A stretch of 64,000 nucleotides of DNA, from NCBI RefSeq assembly GCF_003702705.1, contig NZ_QZMN01000010.1, positions 85,699 through 149,698 of the forward strand, read 5' to 3'. The stretch comes from Ornithinimicrobium cerasi. Its GTDB lineage: Bacteria; Actinomycetota; Actinomycetes; Actinomycetales; Dermatophilaceae. The notes beneath the pieces are model-generated. The model was not told the origin of the DNA. It saw nothing but the letters and a program-made list of their open reading frames with translations, and did no database searches. Positions 24,993-33,398 of the stretch are shown here, in pieces; within the stretch, counting starts at the first letter, position 1, and each line of letters begins with the position of its first letter. Both the position numbers and the translations under genes were made by a program.

Positions 24993-25658
24993 TCAGGGGC
25001 GCACGAGCCCGGAGCGGAAGGCTAGGGCGACGAGCTGGGCGCGTTCGTGGGAGCCGGTCTTCATGAGCATCCGCGAGATGTGCGTCTTGACCGTCGACTC
25101 CGAGACGAACAGCGCGGCGGCGAGCTCGGTGTTGGACGGGGCGTCGGCGAGCAGCCGCAGGACCTCGACCTCGCGCGGGGTGAGCATGTCGAGGCGGGGC
25201 CGGCCGCTGCGGTCCTGCGGTGACGTCTCGCGCAAGCGGCTGATCACCTTGCCGGCGACGCTGTGGTCGATCCAGCTGTCACCGGTCGCGATGAGCCGGA
25301 TGACCTCGCCGAGGTGGGCGGGGGCGGACTGCTTGAGCATGAAGCCGGACGCGCCCGCCCGCAGTGCGCCGTAGAGGGCGGTGTCGTGGTCGAACGTCGT
25401 GAGCACCAGCACGGCGGTCATCGCGTCGGCGTCCTCGCGGTCCGCCGTGATCCGACGGGTCGCCTCGACGCCGTCGACGCCGGGCATCCGGAAGTCCATG
25501 ACGACCACGTCCGGCTCCTCCCGCGCGGCGAGGGCCACGGCCTGGACCCCGTCCTCGGCGACCCCGACCACCTCGATGTCCGGCTCGGCGGCGAGCATCA
25601 TCGTCAGGCCGTCGCGTACCTCGCGCTGGTCGTCGGCGATCACCACCCTGATCGTCAT
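24993..25658 (-). CDS. NarL/LuxR-family response regulator
   Basis: A 221-residue two-component regulator. The receiver domain (1-125) has the acidic pocket VIADDQ, the phosphorylated Asp in VVVMDFRMPG, the Thr switch in LVLTTF and the Lys in FMLKQSA. The LuxR-type helix-turn-helix is at about 155-215 (LTPREVEVLRLLADAPSNTELA, then VSESTVKTHISRMLMK). The ATG overlaps the stop of the kinase gene, so the pair is co-translated. The target is unknown; no neighbouring transporter suggests a signal. Confidence 0.93.
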   Translation of the reverse strand: MTIRVVIADDQREVRDGLTMMLAAEPDIEVVGVAEDGVQAVALAAREEPDVVVMDFRMPGVDGVEATRRITADREDADAMTAVLVLTTFDHDTALYGALRAGASGFMLKQSAPAHLGEVIRLIATGDSWIDHSVAGKVISRLRETSPQDRSGRPRLDMLTPREVEVLRLLADAPSNTELAAALFVSESTVKTHISRMLMKTGSHERAQLVALAFRSGLVRP

Positions 25659-27079
25659 GCGGCCCCGTCCGCGGGGTCGTCCACCGACCGGATGTGCGTC
25701 GGCCGCCCGCCCTCGACACGCCCGCCCTCGCCGTGCCCGCCCTCGGCGCGCCCGCCCTCGGCGCGCCCGGTCTCGACGCGCTCGCCATCGCCACGCCCGC
25801 CCGCCGTCCGTGGCGCGGTGAGCGGCAGCACGGCGGTCGTGACGAACTCGTCCCCGACCCAGTCCGCCTCGAACGTCCCGCCCACGAGCTCGACCCGCTC
25901 CCGCAGCCCCACCAGGCCGGTGCCGCTGCCCGGGGTGCCGGGGCGCGCGCCGTCGTGGCCGCCGCGGCTGCGGACCTGCAGCTGGAGCCGGTCCGGCTGC
26001 CAGCTCTTGAAGAGGTCGACGACGGCGCCCCGTCCGGCGTGCTTCATGGCGTTGGCGAGGGACTCCTGGGCCACGCGATAGCCCGCCAGCCGCACCGAGG
26101 GGTCGAGCTCGACGGCCTCGCCCGCACGGTGGATCTGGACGACGAGGCCGCTCTGCCGCGTCAGCTCGGCCAGCGCGTCGATGTCCCCGATGCCCGGTCG
26201 CCGGCCGCCGTCCTCGGTGACGTCGAGCACCAGCGTCCCGTCGCCGTCCTCCCGCAGGGCGCTGAGCAGGCGGTGCAGCTCGCGCATGCTCTGCGCACCC
26301 GTGCGCTCGATGGTCGTCAGTGCCGCCTCGACGGTGCCGAGCCGAGGTTCCGTCGCCTGGTCGCCGGCGATCGTGCGGGTCAGCGCGGCCGCGCCCGCCG
26401 CCTGCATCATCATCGCGCTCACCGAGTGGGCGAGGATGTCGTGCAGCTCGCGGGCGATCCGCTGCCGCTCCTGCGTCGCGGCCTCCTGGCCCAGCGCCTC
26501 GAGCTCGTCGCGCAGCTGCGCGGTCGTCCGGTCGGCGCGGTTCTCCCGTCGGCCGAACAACCACACCCCCAGCGCCACGCAGAAGAGGATCGCCATCCCC
26601 AGGACGACGTCGAGGCTCGTGAGCTCGCCGACCCGGAGCGCCGGACCGGACCACAACGGTGCGGACCCGACGGCCAGGGCCACGAGGGCGGGTCGTGGGG
26701 GGAGGCTGCGGGCGGCGGTATAGAGCACGACGAGCACGGCCGAGATCGGCTGCGACCACTCGGTGCTCGCCGTCAGGGCGACGCTGGCGCCCGAGATGGT
26801 CACGAGGACCGCCAACGGGTGCCGGCGACGCAGCAGGACCACGCCGAGCCACACCACCCCCATGGTCACGACGACGTTCCACACGGAGACGTCCAGCCGC
26901 CCCCACATCAGGTAGTGGTGGCCGTCCCGCAGGTCGGCCGGGGGGATGGTCATGTAGAGGTCGAGCGCGGTGGCCACGAGCGTCACGGCGACGTAGGGCA
27001 CCTGGGGGAGCCACGACGGTCCGCGCGGCCAGCGGCGCTCACGGGCCTCCGGCCCCGAGACCTGGTCGTGCTGCGCCAT
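25655..27079 (-). CDS. DesK/NarX-type sensor histidine kinase
   Basis: A 474-residue membrane kinase. Residues 1-150 hold four to six hydrophobic helices without a large extracellular domain, so the signal is probably sensed in the membrane. The dimerisation/phosphoacceptor box is [20 protein letters not shown] (HisKA_3). A short HATPase domain follows, with the N-box in [12 protein letters not shown] and the G-box [13 protein letters not shown]. The C-terminal tail is a low-complexity Gly/Glu/Arg repeat. The ATG at 27079 is preferred because AAGG lies 5-8 nt upstream; a GTG at 27112 is the alternative. Confidence 0.9.
   Translation of the reverse strand: MAQHDQVSGPEARERRWPRGPSWLPQVPYVAVTLVATALDLYMTIPPADLRDGHHYLMWGRLDVSVWNVVVTMGVVWLGVVLLRRRHPLAVLVTISGASVALTASTEWSQPISAVLVVLYTAARSLPPRPALVALAVGSAPLWSGPALRVGELTSLDVVLGMAILFCVALGVWLFGRRENRADRTTAQLRDELEALGQEAATQERQRIARELHDILAHSVSAMMMQAAGAAALTRTIAGDQATEPRLGTVEAALTTIERTGAQSMRELHRLLSALREDGDGTLVLDVTEDGGRRPGIGDIDALAELTRQSGLVVQIHRAGEAVELDPSVRLAGYRVAQESLANAMKHAGRGAVVDLFKSWQPDRLQLQVRSRGGHDGARPGTPGSGTGLVGLRERVELVGGTFEADWVGDEFVTTAVLPLTAPRTAGGRGDGERVETGRAEGGRAEGGHGEGGRVEGGRPTHIRSVDDPADGAA
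25704..25793 (-). repeat. Six 15-bp coding repeats in the kinase C-terminus
   Basis: Six units of 15 bp start at 25704, 25719, 25734, 25749, 25764 and 25779. They are close to CGCCCGCCCTCGGCG on the plus strand and encode pentapeptides like GRAEG in the kinase tail. A 15-bp period keeps the frame when units are gained or lost, so length variation between strains is likely. Confidence 0.85.
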
Positions 27080-27354
27080 CGTGCCTTGCCTCTCCGTCGC
27101 TGCCGGCTCCACCGTAGGTGACCACGGGCACGCCGCGACGCGTCATGCCCGACCCTGCCGCCCCCTGCCGCGGCAGGGACGGGCACGCGCGACAACCGCG
27201 TCCTGCGGTTGCACCCTGCTAGTGTCCTCGTCCGATCCGGACCTTCCGTCATCCTCGGGGAGGATCTTCATCCCGTCCGCGGGGCCGTCGCCCGGGTGTG
27301 GCAGGCTGGAGCCCCCGGTCGACCCGGGGGACGGGACACGCGAGAGGACACTCC
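27080..27354. promoter_or_regulatory. Divergent intergenic region with a 16-bp palindrome
   Basis: The region separates the kinase gene from the esterase gene. A perfect palindrome, CCCTGCCGCGGCAGGG, lies at 27163-27178 and could be an operator for either gene. A TAGTGT hexamer at 27220-27225 could be a -10 for the esterase, but no convincing -35 was found. The rest is featureless to my eye. Confidence 0.4.
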
Positions 27355-28098
27355 ATGGAGCGGGTGCAGGTCGACCTCGACACGTTGGGGATCGGGCGCG
27401 GGACCGTCATCCGCTACGGCCACTGGGGGCGGCCTGTCCTGGTCTTCGCCTCCGAGGCCGGGCGCGCGTGGGACTTCGAGAACAACGGCATGGTCGAGGC
27501 GGTCGCGCCGCTCCTCGAGGCCGGTCGGGTCAAGCTCTACTGCGTCGACGCCTTCGACCACCTGACCTGGTCCGACAACAGCCTGCCCACCGAGGACCGC
27601 GCCCGCCGCCACGGCGCCTTCGAGTCCTGGATCCTCGACACCGTCGTCCCGCGCATCGACGCCGACTCGCCCGGGCACGCCGGGATCGTCGCCACCGGCT
27701 GCAGCATGGGCGCCTACCACGCGGTCCACCTCGGTCTGAAGCGCCCGGACGTCGTCCGCGTCGCCATCGGCCTCTCCGGCAACTACGACCCGACCTCCTG
27801 GCACGCGTGGGGCGAGATGGGCGAGGCCACCTACTTCGCCAACCCGACGGCCTACGTCGCCAACATGGAGGGCGAGCACCTGCGCTGGGTGCGCGAGCAC
27901 GCCAACGTCGTGCTGGTCTGCGGCCAGGGCGCCTTCGAGGTGCACCCGACGCAGTCGCTGCCCGGCGCCCAGCGGATGGCGGCGGTCCTCGCGGAGAAGC
28001 AGATCCCGCACGAGTTCGACCTCTGGGGCTTCGACAGCGCGCACGACTGGCCGTGGTGGCGCAAGCAGCTCGCGCACCACCTGCCCCGCTTCTGCTGA
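27355..28098 (+). CDS. Esterase-like alpha/beta-hydrolase
   Basis: A 247-residue cytoplasmic protein of the esterase D/PHB depolymerase-like alpha/beta-hydrolase group. It has the nucleophile elbow GCSMGAYHAV, an acid region near LVCGQGAFE and a terminal His in FDSAHDWPWWR. No signal peptide is present. The start MERVQVDLDTLG has GAGAGGA upstream; an earlier in-frame ATG at 27298 lacks one. The natural substrate is unknown. An ATP-grasp protein gene lies 1.4 kb downstream on the same strand; similar pairs occur in other genomes to my memory, which suggests a shared pathway, but this is weak evidence. Confidence 0.75.
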   Translation: MERVQVDLDTLGIGRGTVIRYGHWGRPVLVFASEAGRAWDFENNGMVEAVAPLLEAGRVKLYCVDAFDHLTWSDNSLPTEDRARRHGAFESWILDTVVPRIDADSPGHAGIVATGCSMGAYHAVHLGLKRPDVVRVAIGLSGNYDPTSWHAWGEMGEATYFANPTAYVANMEGEHLRWVREHANVVLVCGQGAFEVHPTQSLPGAQRMAAVLAEKQIPHEFDLWGFDSAHDWPWWRKQLAHHLPRFC

Positions 28099-28125
28099 GC
28101 GGCGCCCGGGGGCACCACGCTCCCC

Positions 28126-28320
28126 GGTATGCCGGTCACGCGCCACTCACGTGCGTGGCCGACGCCCGCCGACCGCCCGGTATGCCGTCCACGCGCCACT
28201 CACGTGCGTGGCCGACGCCCGCCGACCGCCGGTATGCCGTGCACGACCCACTCACGTGCGTGGCCGACGCCCACCGACCGCCCGGATGCCGTGCACGACC
28301 CACTCAGGCGAGTGAGGTCT
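28126..28320. repeat. Four tandem 52-53-bp repeats with CACGTG cores
   Basis: Units begin at 28126, 28179, 28231 and 28284. Each of the first three starts with GGTATGCC and contains an 18-bp near-palindrome, GCCACTCACGTGCGTGGC or a variant. The last unit loses one T in the first motif and ends in CACTCAGGCGAGTG, a hairpin that may terminate the esterase transcript. The array fills the gap between two convergent genes. Confidence 0.85.
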
Positions 28321-28351
28321 GCTCCGGGACGGCCGGCGGGGGCAGCCCGGC

Positions 28352-28993
28352 TCAGCCCTCCGCCGGAGGCACGTAGAACCCCGTCGTCGCCGCGACGTTC
28401 GCCTCGACGCGGGCGGCGTCGTCACCCGCCGCCAGCTGCGCCTCGCCCCAGGCCCGTGCCGCCCGGGTGTTGAACTCCCGCACCGCCGGATGGGCCGCGA
28501 CCTCCTCCGGCGACATCCCCAGCTCCTGCCCCGCGAGGTGCAGGGCGAGACCCAGCAGCGCGCCGTCCCAGCCGACGCCGACCGCGCCCGGACCGAACTC
28601 GTCCCACATCTCCGGCGGCACCTGGGCCCGGTGCTCGAGCTCGAGCCGGGTGCTCGCGCCGTCCTCGGTCAGGCGCACCTCGACCAGCGACGTGTCCGCG
28701 GGGCCGGCGGGGCCCATCTCCCACGTCACGACGAGGCGCCGCGGCGCCTCGCACTCGCGGACCACGCCGCCGGCGTTGCCCTCGACCTGGAAGCGCCCGC
28801 CGACCTCCAGGTCCCCGCTCACCGGCAGGAACCACCGCGCCAGCCGGTCCCGGTCGGTCAGCGCGTCCCACACGTCGTCGGCGGCCGCGGGGTACGTGCG
28901 CGTCAGCAGCACCACCTTCGCCGGCCCCGCCGGCACCTCGCCGTCGCGCACCGTGCGCTCCACCGAGGTCAGCTCCTCGAGCAGGTCCTTCAT
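28352..28993 (-). CDS. SRPBCC/AHSA1-like protein
   Basis: A 213-residue member of the START-like (SRPBCC) superfamily, AHSA1 branch. The N-terminal strand VVLLTRTYPAAADDVWDALTDRDRLARWF and the later LVVTWEMG and LELEHRA strands outline the helix-grip fold, which usually binds a hydrophobic ligand. A C-terminal helical extension (from about residue 165) is longer than in minimal members. The ATG overlaps the stop of the ArsR gene; such ArsR-AHSA1 pairs are common and often linked to stress or toxin response. The ligand is unknown. Confidence 0.85.
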   Translation of the reverse strand: MKDLLEELTSVERTVRDGEVPAGPAKVVLLTRTYPAAADDVWDALTDRDRLARWFLPVSGDLEVGGRFQVEGNAGGVVRECEAPRRLVVTWEMGPAGPADTSLVEVRLTEDGASTRLELEHRAQVPPEMWDEFGPGAVGVGWDGALLGLALHLAGQELGMSPEEVAAHPAVREFNTRAARAWGEAQLAAGDDAARVEANVAATTGFYVPPAEG

Positions 28994-29406
28994 GCCATCC
29001 TCCTGGGGTCGGGCGCGGCGGCTGCCGCACCGGTCTGGGGTATGCCGTGCGCGCGCGCCCCGGCGGGCGCCCGCCGCTGCCGCCGGCCTCTCGCGAGCTC
29101 GGTCCCGAGCGCGTCGAGGCGCTGCGACCAGAAGCCGCGCACGTCGGCGAGCCAGCGCTCGGCCTCGGCGAGCGGCTCCTCGCGCAGGCCGTAGATGCGG
29201 CGGGTGCCCTCCTGCCGGACGGTGACGAGGTCGGCGTCGCGCAGGACGCGCAGGTGCTGCGAGACCGCCGGCTGGCTGATCCCGAACTCCTCCCGGACCA
29301 GGGCCACGACACCGCCCGCCGAGAGCTCCCCGCCGCGGGCGAGGTGCTCGAGGACGCGCCGGCGGACCGGCTCGGCCAGCACCTCGAAGACGTCCACGCA
29401 CCCCAT
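28990..29406 (-). CDS. ArsR-family transcriptional repressor
   Basis: A 138-residue winged-helix regulator. The core reads FEVLAEPVRRRVLEHLARGG, then the recognition helix ISQPAVSQHLRVLRDADLV and the wing VRQEGTRRIYGL. It lacks the Cys ligands of metal-sensing ArsR proteins in these helices, so a metal sensor role is unlikely. The ATG at 29406 places the operator at 29421-29444 just upstream, fitting autorepression; a TTG at 29433 lies inside that operator. The C-terminal 35 residues are Ala/Arg-rich and poorly conserved. Confidence 0.87.
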   Translation of the reverse strand: MGCVDVFEVLAEPVRRRVLEHLARGGELSAGGVVALVREEFGISQPAVSQHLRVLRDADLVTVRQEGTRRIYGLREEPLAEAERWLADVRGFWSQRLDALGTELARGRRQRRAPAGARAHGIPQTGAAAAAPDPRRMA

Positions 29407-29420
29407 CCTGGCGCCACGAC

Positions 29421-29444
29421 ATACATAAGTCAAGTCTTATATAT
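29421..29444. promoter_or_regulatory. ArsR operator: 24-bp AT-rich inverted repeat
   Basis: The arms ATACATAAG and CTTATATAT flank TCAAGT and pair at 8 of 9 positions. This is one of the most AT-rich spots in the window and sits immediately upstream of the repressor's start codon. On the minus strand it also contains TTGACT, a possible -35 element. Confidence 0.7.
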
Positions 29445-29475
29445 AGTGCAGGTGACGGGGCACCCGGGCCACCTC

Positions 29476-29511
29476 CTGACGGGACGGTGGCCGAGGGGAT
29501 AGGTTCTGGCC
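29476..29511 (+). promoter_or_regulatory. Leaderless promoter of the ATP-grasp gene
   Basis: CTGACG (29476-29481), an 18-bp spacer, TAGGTT (29500-29505) and then 6 nt to the ATG. No ribosome binding site is present. The arrangement matches the mazEF promoter. Confidence 0.55.
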
Positions 29512-30768
29512 ATGACCAATGACGTGCGCTCCCACCTGGTCGGTCTGCTGCTCGGTGCGGAGGAGGACTGGCCGCGTGCCTTCGAGGCGATCCTGAAGAT
29601 GGTGGGGCCGCTGAAGGCGGGTGGGACGACCCACACGCTGGAGACCGAGCGGGTGCGGATCCACCCCTTCGACCTCACCGACGACGTCCGGCACGAGATG
29701 GTCATCGACCGGCTCGCGTACTGGTACTACCACCCGCGCGAGTGGCTGAAGAAGGCCGCGCTGATGAACGACACGTACCTGCTGAACAGCCCGTTCACCT
29801 TCCAGGCGATGGAGAAGCACAGCGCCTACTGCGCGATGCTGCGGCTCGGGATGAAGATCCCCAAGACGGTCCTCGTCCCCTACAAGAACCCGGTCGACAA
29901 CGTGCGCTGGGCCTACACCTCGGCGAAGTACAACGACCCGTTCGACCTCGACGCGATCGCCGACGAGGTGGGCTACCCGCTCTACATGAAGCCCTTCGAC
30001 GGCGGCGGCTGGCGCGGCGTGTCCCGCGTCGACGACCGCGAGTCGCTGCACCGGTCCTACGACGAGTCCGGCAACATGCTCATGCACCTGCAGGCGACGA
30101 TCGACTACGACCACTTCGCCCGCGCGCTCTCGATCGGTCCCGAGACGATGGTCATGGACTTCCGGCCCGGCGAGCCGATGCACTCCCGGTATGCCGTCAC
30201 GCACAACTTCCTCTCCCAGCAGGCCGGGTGGGAGACCGAGACGGTCAGCAAGGTGGTCAACGCCTTCTTCGGCTGGGAGTTCAACAGCTGCGAGATGCTG
30301 GTCCGGGGTGACGACGTGCACCCGATCGACTACGCCAACGCGTGCCCCGACGTCGCGGTGACCTCGCTGCACTACTACTTCCCGTGGGCGATGACCGCGC
30401 TGGTGCGCTGGTCGGCCTACTGCCTGGTGACGGGTCGCAAGAGCTTCATCGGGGTGCGCTCGCCGCGGGCCTACTTCGACATCGCCGACGACCCGGACCG
30501 CAGCTACCTGGAGAAGATGCAGGCCTACCGGGCGCTGGCCGACCAGGAGTTCGACTCCGAGCGCTACTGGCAGTGGTGCGAGGACAACCTGTCGCACCTG
30601 CCCGAGCGGGTGCTGGAGTGGGTCGCCTCGCCGGCGTTCGACACCCTGCTCACCGACACGGTCCGGGCGACCTACCCGCAGCACGAGCACGAGCAGTTCA
30701 TGGCGCACTTCCGCGGGCTCACCGGCCTGTGGGTCAAGGACCAGCAGATCCTGCGCGGCGCCCGCTGA
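29512..30768 (+). CDS. ATP-grasp-like protein of unknown substrate
   Basis: A 418-residue protein whose middle resembles the ATP-grasp fold. Evidence is the lid-like region VGYPLYMKPFDGGGWRGVSRV (a Lys and Gly-rich loop like the ATP-binding strand of carboxylate-amine ligases), followed by MLMHLQATIDYDHFARALSIG and acidic metal-site candidates near NSCEMLVRGDDVHPIDYANACPD. Such enzymes join a carboxylate to an amine or thiol through an acyl phosphate. The N-terminal 100 residues are unusual, rich in aromatic residues (LAYWYYHPREWLKKAAL). Substrates cannot be inferred. It lies back-to-back with the ArsR repressor, whose operator could also affect this gene. Confidence 0.7.
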   Translation: MTNDVRSHLVGLLLGAEEDWPRAFEAILKMVGPLKAGGTTHTLETERVRIHPFDLTDDVRHEMVIDRLAYWYYHPREWLKKAALMNDTYLLNSPFTFQAMEKHSAYCAMLRLGMKIPKTVLVPYKNPVDNVRWAYTSAKYNDPFDLDAIADEVGYPLYMKPFDGGGWRGVSRVDDRESLHRSYDESGNMLMHLQATIDYDHFARALSIGPETMVMDFRPGEPMHSRYAVTHNFLSQQAGWETETVSKVVNAFFGWEFNSCEMLVRGDDVHPIDYANACPDVAVTSLHYYFPWAMTALVRWSAYCLVTGRKSFIGVRSPRAYFDIADDPDRSYLEKMQAYRALADQEFDSERYWQWCEDNLSHLPERVLEWVASPAFDTLLTDTVRATYPQHEHEQFMAHFRGLTGLWVKDQQILRGAR

Positions 30769-30777
30769 CCCCCTGAC

Positions 30778-32436
30778 CTACCCCCGGCGCCCGAGCACGC
30801 GCGCGACGGCCTCCGCGGCACCCTCGCCGCCGGGGAGTCGGGCGGCGGTGTGCGCGTCGGGGCGCACGAGCCACCAGTCGCCCTCCTCCCAGGCCAGCCC
30901 GGCCATCACGGCCTCGGCGCCGGGGAGGGTCGAGAGGTCGACGACGGTCCCGGGCGCCCCCTCGGGCAGCGTCTGGTCCAGGGTGCGGCGTGCGGCGGCG
31001 GCGGCGTCCGCGGAGTCGACGAGCAGGCTCAGCCTCCCGCGCACCAGGTCGCGCATCCGCAGCCGGCCGAAGGTCGGTCGGACCTCCAGGTCCGCCAGTG
31101 ACGCGTCGTCGACCTCCAGGGCGGCATCGGGGAGCACCACGCCCGGGACCGGTGCCGGTGGCTCGCCCCGTGGCGGCCGCCCCGGCCACGGGCGGGACGG
31201 GTCGGGCGTGGTGAGGGGGGAGTCGACATACCAGAAGGGCTCCGCGAGACGACCCGAGTCGACCCGGTCGCGCGCCGCCTCGTCGTGGACGGCGGCGGTG
31301 AGGAGGGTATGGCGCGCCTCGGCGGCGGCGGGGGTGCGCGGCACGAGGAAGTCCATGGTCGCGGTGGTGACCTCGAGGTTCTCGCGCGCCGCCGCCCGCC
31401 GCTCGACCTCGTAGCTGTCGAGCAGGGAGTCCTCCGCCCACCCGCGCAGCACCGCGACCAGCTTCCAGACGAGGTTGTCGACGTCGCCGACCCCCGAGTT
31501 GAGCCCGCGCGCGCCGAACGGCGAGACGAGGTGGGCCACGTCACCGGCCAGCAGCGCGCGTCCGACGCGGAAGTGCGAGGCCAGCCGGGCGTGGAAGCGG
31601 TAGACGGAGCTCCACACGACCTCGTAGGGGACGTCCGGCCCGAGGACCTGCTGGATCCGCTGGTCGAGGCTCCCGTCCCGTCGCGCCACCTGGAGGTCGA
31701 ACGTCGGGTCCACCTGCCAGTCGATCCGGTGGACCGACCCTGGGCAGGGGTGGATGAGCACCTGCCGGCCGGGGTTCCACGTCGGGTCGAAGTAGAACCG
31801 CCGCTCGCTCTCCCAGCCCGGCAGGTCGGCGCGGATGTCGCAGATGAGGAAGGCCTCGTCGAAGGTCCGGCCGGGGAAGGTGACGTCCAGGGCCGTGCGC
31901 AGCGCCGACCCGCGTGCCCCGCCGCAGGCGACGAGGTAGCTGCCGTCCACGTCGTCGGGACCGTGCGGGGTGCTGCAGCGCACGCGGACGTGGGTGTCGT
32001 GGTCCTGGCGGTCCTCGACCGTCCAGCCCCACCGCACCTCCACCAGCGGCTCCCCGGCGATCCGCTCGTCGAGCAGCTCCTCGGTGCGGCTCTGGGAGAT
32101 GTTGACGAAGGGCGGCATCGGGGAGGCGCCAGGGTCCGGCAGGTCGATGCTGAAGAGCTCGTGGGTGCGGTAGAAGGTGCGCGCGCGGGTCCACGTCAGC
32201 CCCTCCTCGGCGATCTGCGGCACCCCGGCCCAGGCCCAGACGTCGAGGACGTCGCGCTGCTGGCAGATCGCCTTGCTGCCCTCGGGGTCGCGCCGGGGAC
32301 GCCCGTCCAGCAGGACCACGGGTATGCCGTGGCGCGCCAGCAGGAGGGCCGCGGTCTGGCCGACCGGCCCGTTTCCCGCGACGACCACGGGTTGGGCCGG
32401 GGGTGGGGGCGGCGGCGGGGGTGTGGCGGAGGTCAT
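30778..32436 (-). CDS. FAD-dependent aromatic monooxygenase (MhpA/PheA-like)
   Basis: A 552-residue flavoprotein hydroxylase. It begins with a Pro run, then the dinucleotide motif VVVAGNGPVGQTAALLLA. The second FAD motif reads LLAGDVAHLVSPFGARG, followed by LNSGVGDVDNLVWKL, as in class A flavoprotein hydroxylases. The middle DG motif (normally CDGARS) is degenerate, CGGARG. A thioredoxin-like C-terminal domain (from about 420) is typical of phenol and 3-(3-hydroxyphenyl)propionate hydroxylases. It is the last gene of the liv-linked operon, 5 bp after the MBL gene, so it probably acts on the imported compound. Confidence 0.87.
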   Translation of the reverse strand: MTSATPPPPPPPPAQPVVVAGNGPVGQTAALLLARHGIPVVLLDGRPRRDPEGSKAICQQRDVLDVWAWAGVPQIAEEGLTWTRARTFYRTHELFSIDLPDPGASPMPPFVNISQSRTEELLDERIAGEPLVEVRWGWTVEDRQDHDTHVRVRCSTPHGPDDVDGSYLVACGGARGSALRTALDVTFPGRTFDEAFLICDIRADLPGWESERRFYFDPTWNPGRQVLIHPCPGSVHRIDWQVDPTFDLQVARRDGSLDQRIQQVLGPDVPYEVVWSSVYRFHARLASHFRVGRALLAGDVAHLVSPFGARGLNSGVGDVDNLVWKLVAVLRGWAEDSLLDSYEVERRAAARENLEVTTATMDFLVPRTPAAAEARHTLLTAAVHDEAARDRVDSGRLAEPFWYVDSPLTTPDPSRPWPGRPPRGEPPAPVPGVVLPDAALEVDDASLADLEVRPTFGRLRMRDLVRGRLSLLVDSADAAAAARRTLDQTLPEGAPGTVVDLSTLPGAEAVMAGLAWEEGDWWLVRPDAHTAARLPGGEGAAEAVARVLGRRG

Positions 32437-32441
32437 CCTGC

Positions 32442-33398
32442 TCAGCCCTGGAGCTGGTCCCAGACGGAGCGGTCACGCTCCGCCGTCCAGATGACCGGAC
32501 GCTCCACGCCGGAGAGCTCGTCCCACACGCGGGACACGTCGAAGGGGAGGGTGTGCTCGAAGATCGGCCAGTGGCCGTAGTCCGGCGAGAGGGCGGCGTG
32601 GGTGGCGTCGAAGGCCTCCTTGAGGCTGCCCTGCCGGTCGTGCACCTCCCGGACGCAGCGGACCATCTCGCTCAGGAAGTGTCGGGTCTGCGCGACGGCC
32701 GCCGCGACGCCGTCACCGGTGACGACCTCACCCCGGCCGCCGACGAGCTGGTCGGCGCCGAGCGCGGCGACGCGGTCGAGGGTGGGACCCATCCAGTCGT
32801 GGTGGAAGGCGTCGCCGGTGTAGAGCGCGGCCTGCGCCTCGACGAGGTCCCCCGCGAAGAGGATGCGCTGCTGCGGCAGCCAGGCGACGACGTCACCCTC
32901 GGTGTGGCCGCGACCGCAGTACTGCAGCACCAGGTCGCCGCGCTCCCCGCCGAGGGGGATGACCAGCCGGTCGGAGAAGGTGACCGTCGGCCAGGTCAGC
33001 CCGGGGATGGTCTCGGGGTGCTTGAAGAGCCGCGGCATCCGGCCGTACTCGGACTCCCAGTCCTGCTGGCCCCGCTCGGCGATGAGGTCCCTGGTCAGCT
33101 CGTGGGCGATGATCTCCGCGGCCCCGAACGCCGCCGCGCCGAGGACCCGCACCGCGTGGTAGTGGCTGAGGACGAGGTGGCGCACGGGCTTGTCGGTCAG
33201 CTCCCGCAGGGCGGTCAGCCACTCCTCCGCGGCCGCCGGCGTGGCCAGCGCCTCGAAGCAGACGAGGAAGTCCTCACCCTCGATCGCCCCGACGTTGGGG
33301 TCGCCCTCGGCGGTGCGGGCGTAGACGCCGGGGGCCAGGACCTCGATCCGGGCCTGCTTGTCGGTGAGGTCGGCGCTGGAGGCGAAGCTCTTGGTCAT
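32442..33398 (-). CDS. Metallo-beta-lactamase-fold hydrolase with altered metal motif
   Basis: A 318-residue MBL-fold protein. The first metal motif, normally HxHxDH, reads HYHAVRV: two His are kept, but the Asp and third His are lost. The rest of the fold is intact, including YCGRGHTEGDVVAWLPQQ and ILFAGDLVEAQ, which supply the later His and Asp ligands. Either one metal only is bound or the family uses other ligands. The gene overlaps livF by 4 nt and precedes the monooxygenase, suggesting hydrolysis of an ester, thioester or lactone in the same pathway. Confidence 0.82.
   Translation of the reverse strand: MTKSFASSADLTDKQARIEVLAPGVYARTAEGDPNVGAIEGEDFLVCFEALATPAAAEEWLTALRELTDKPVRHLVLSHYHAVRVLGAAAFGAAEIIAHELTRDLIAERGQQDWESEYGRMPRLFKHPETIPGLTWPTVTFSDRLVIPLGGERGDLVLQYCGRGHTEGDVVAWLPQQRILFAGDLVEAQAALYTGDAFHHDWMGPTLDRVAALGADQLVGGRGEVVTGDGVAAAVAQTRHFLSEMVRCVREVHDRQGSLKEAFDATHAALSPDYGHWPIFEHTLPFDVSRVWDELSGVERPVIWTAERDRSVWDQLQG

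Noticed and set aside
28126-28320. Possible CRISPR array or coding repeat (Thr-His-Ser-Arg-Ala-Trp repeats)
   Set aside because: The repeats are contiguous at 52-53 bp, which breaks any reading frame, and no cas gene or start signal is present.
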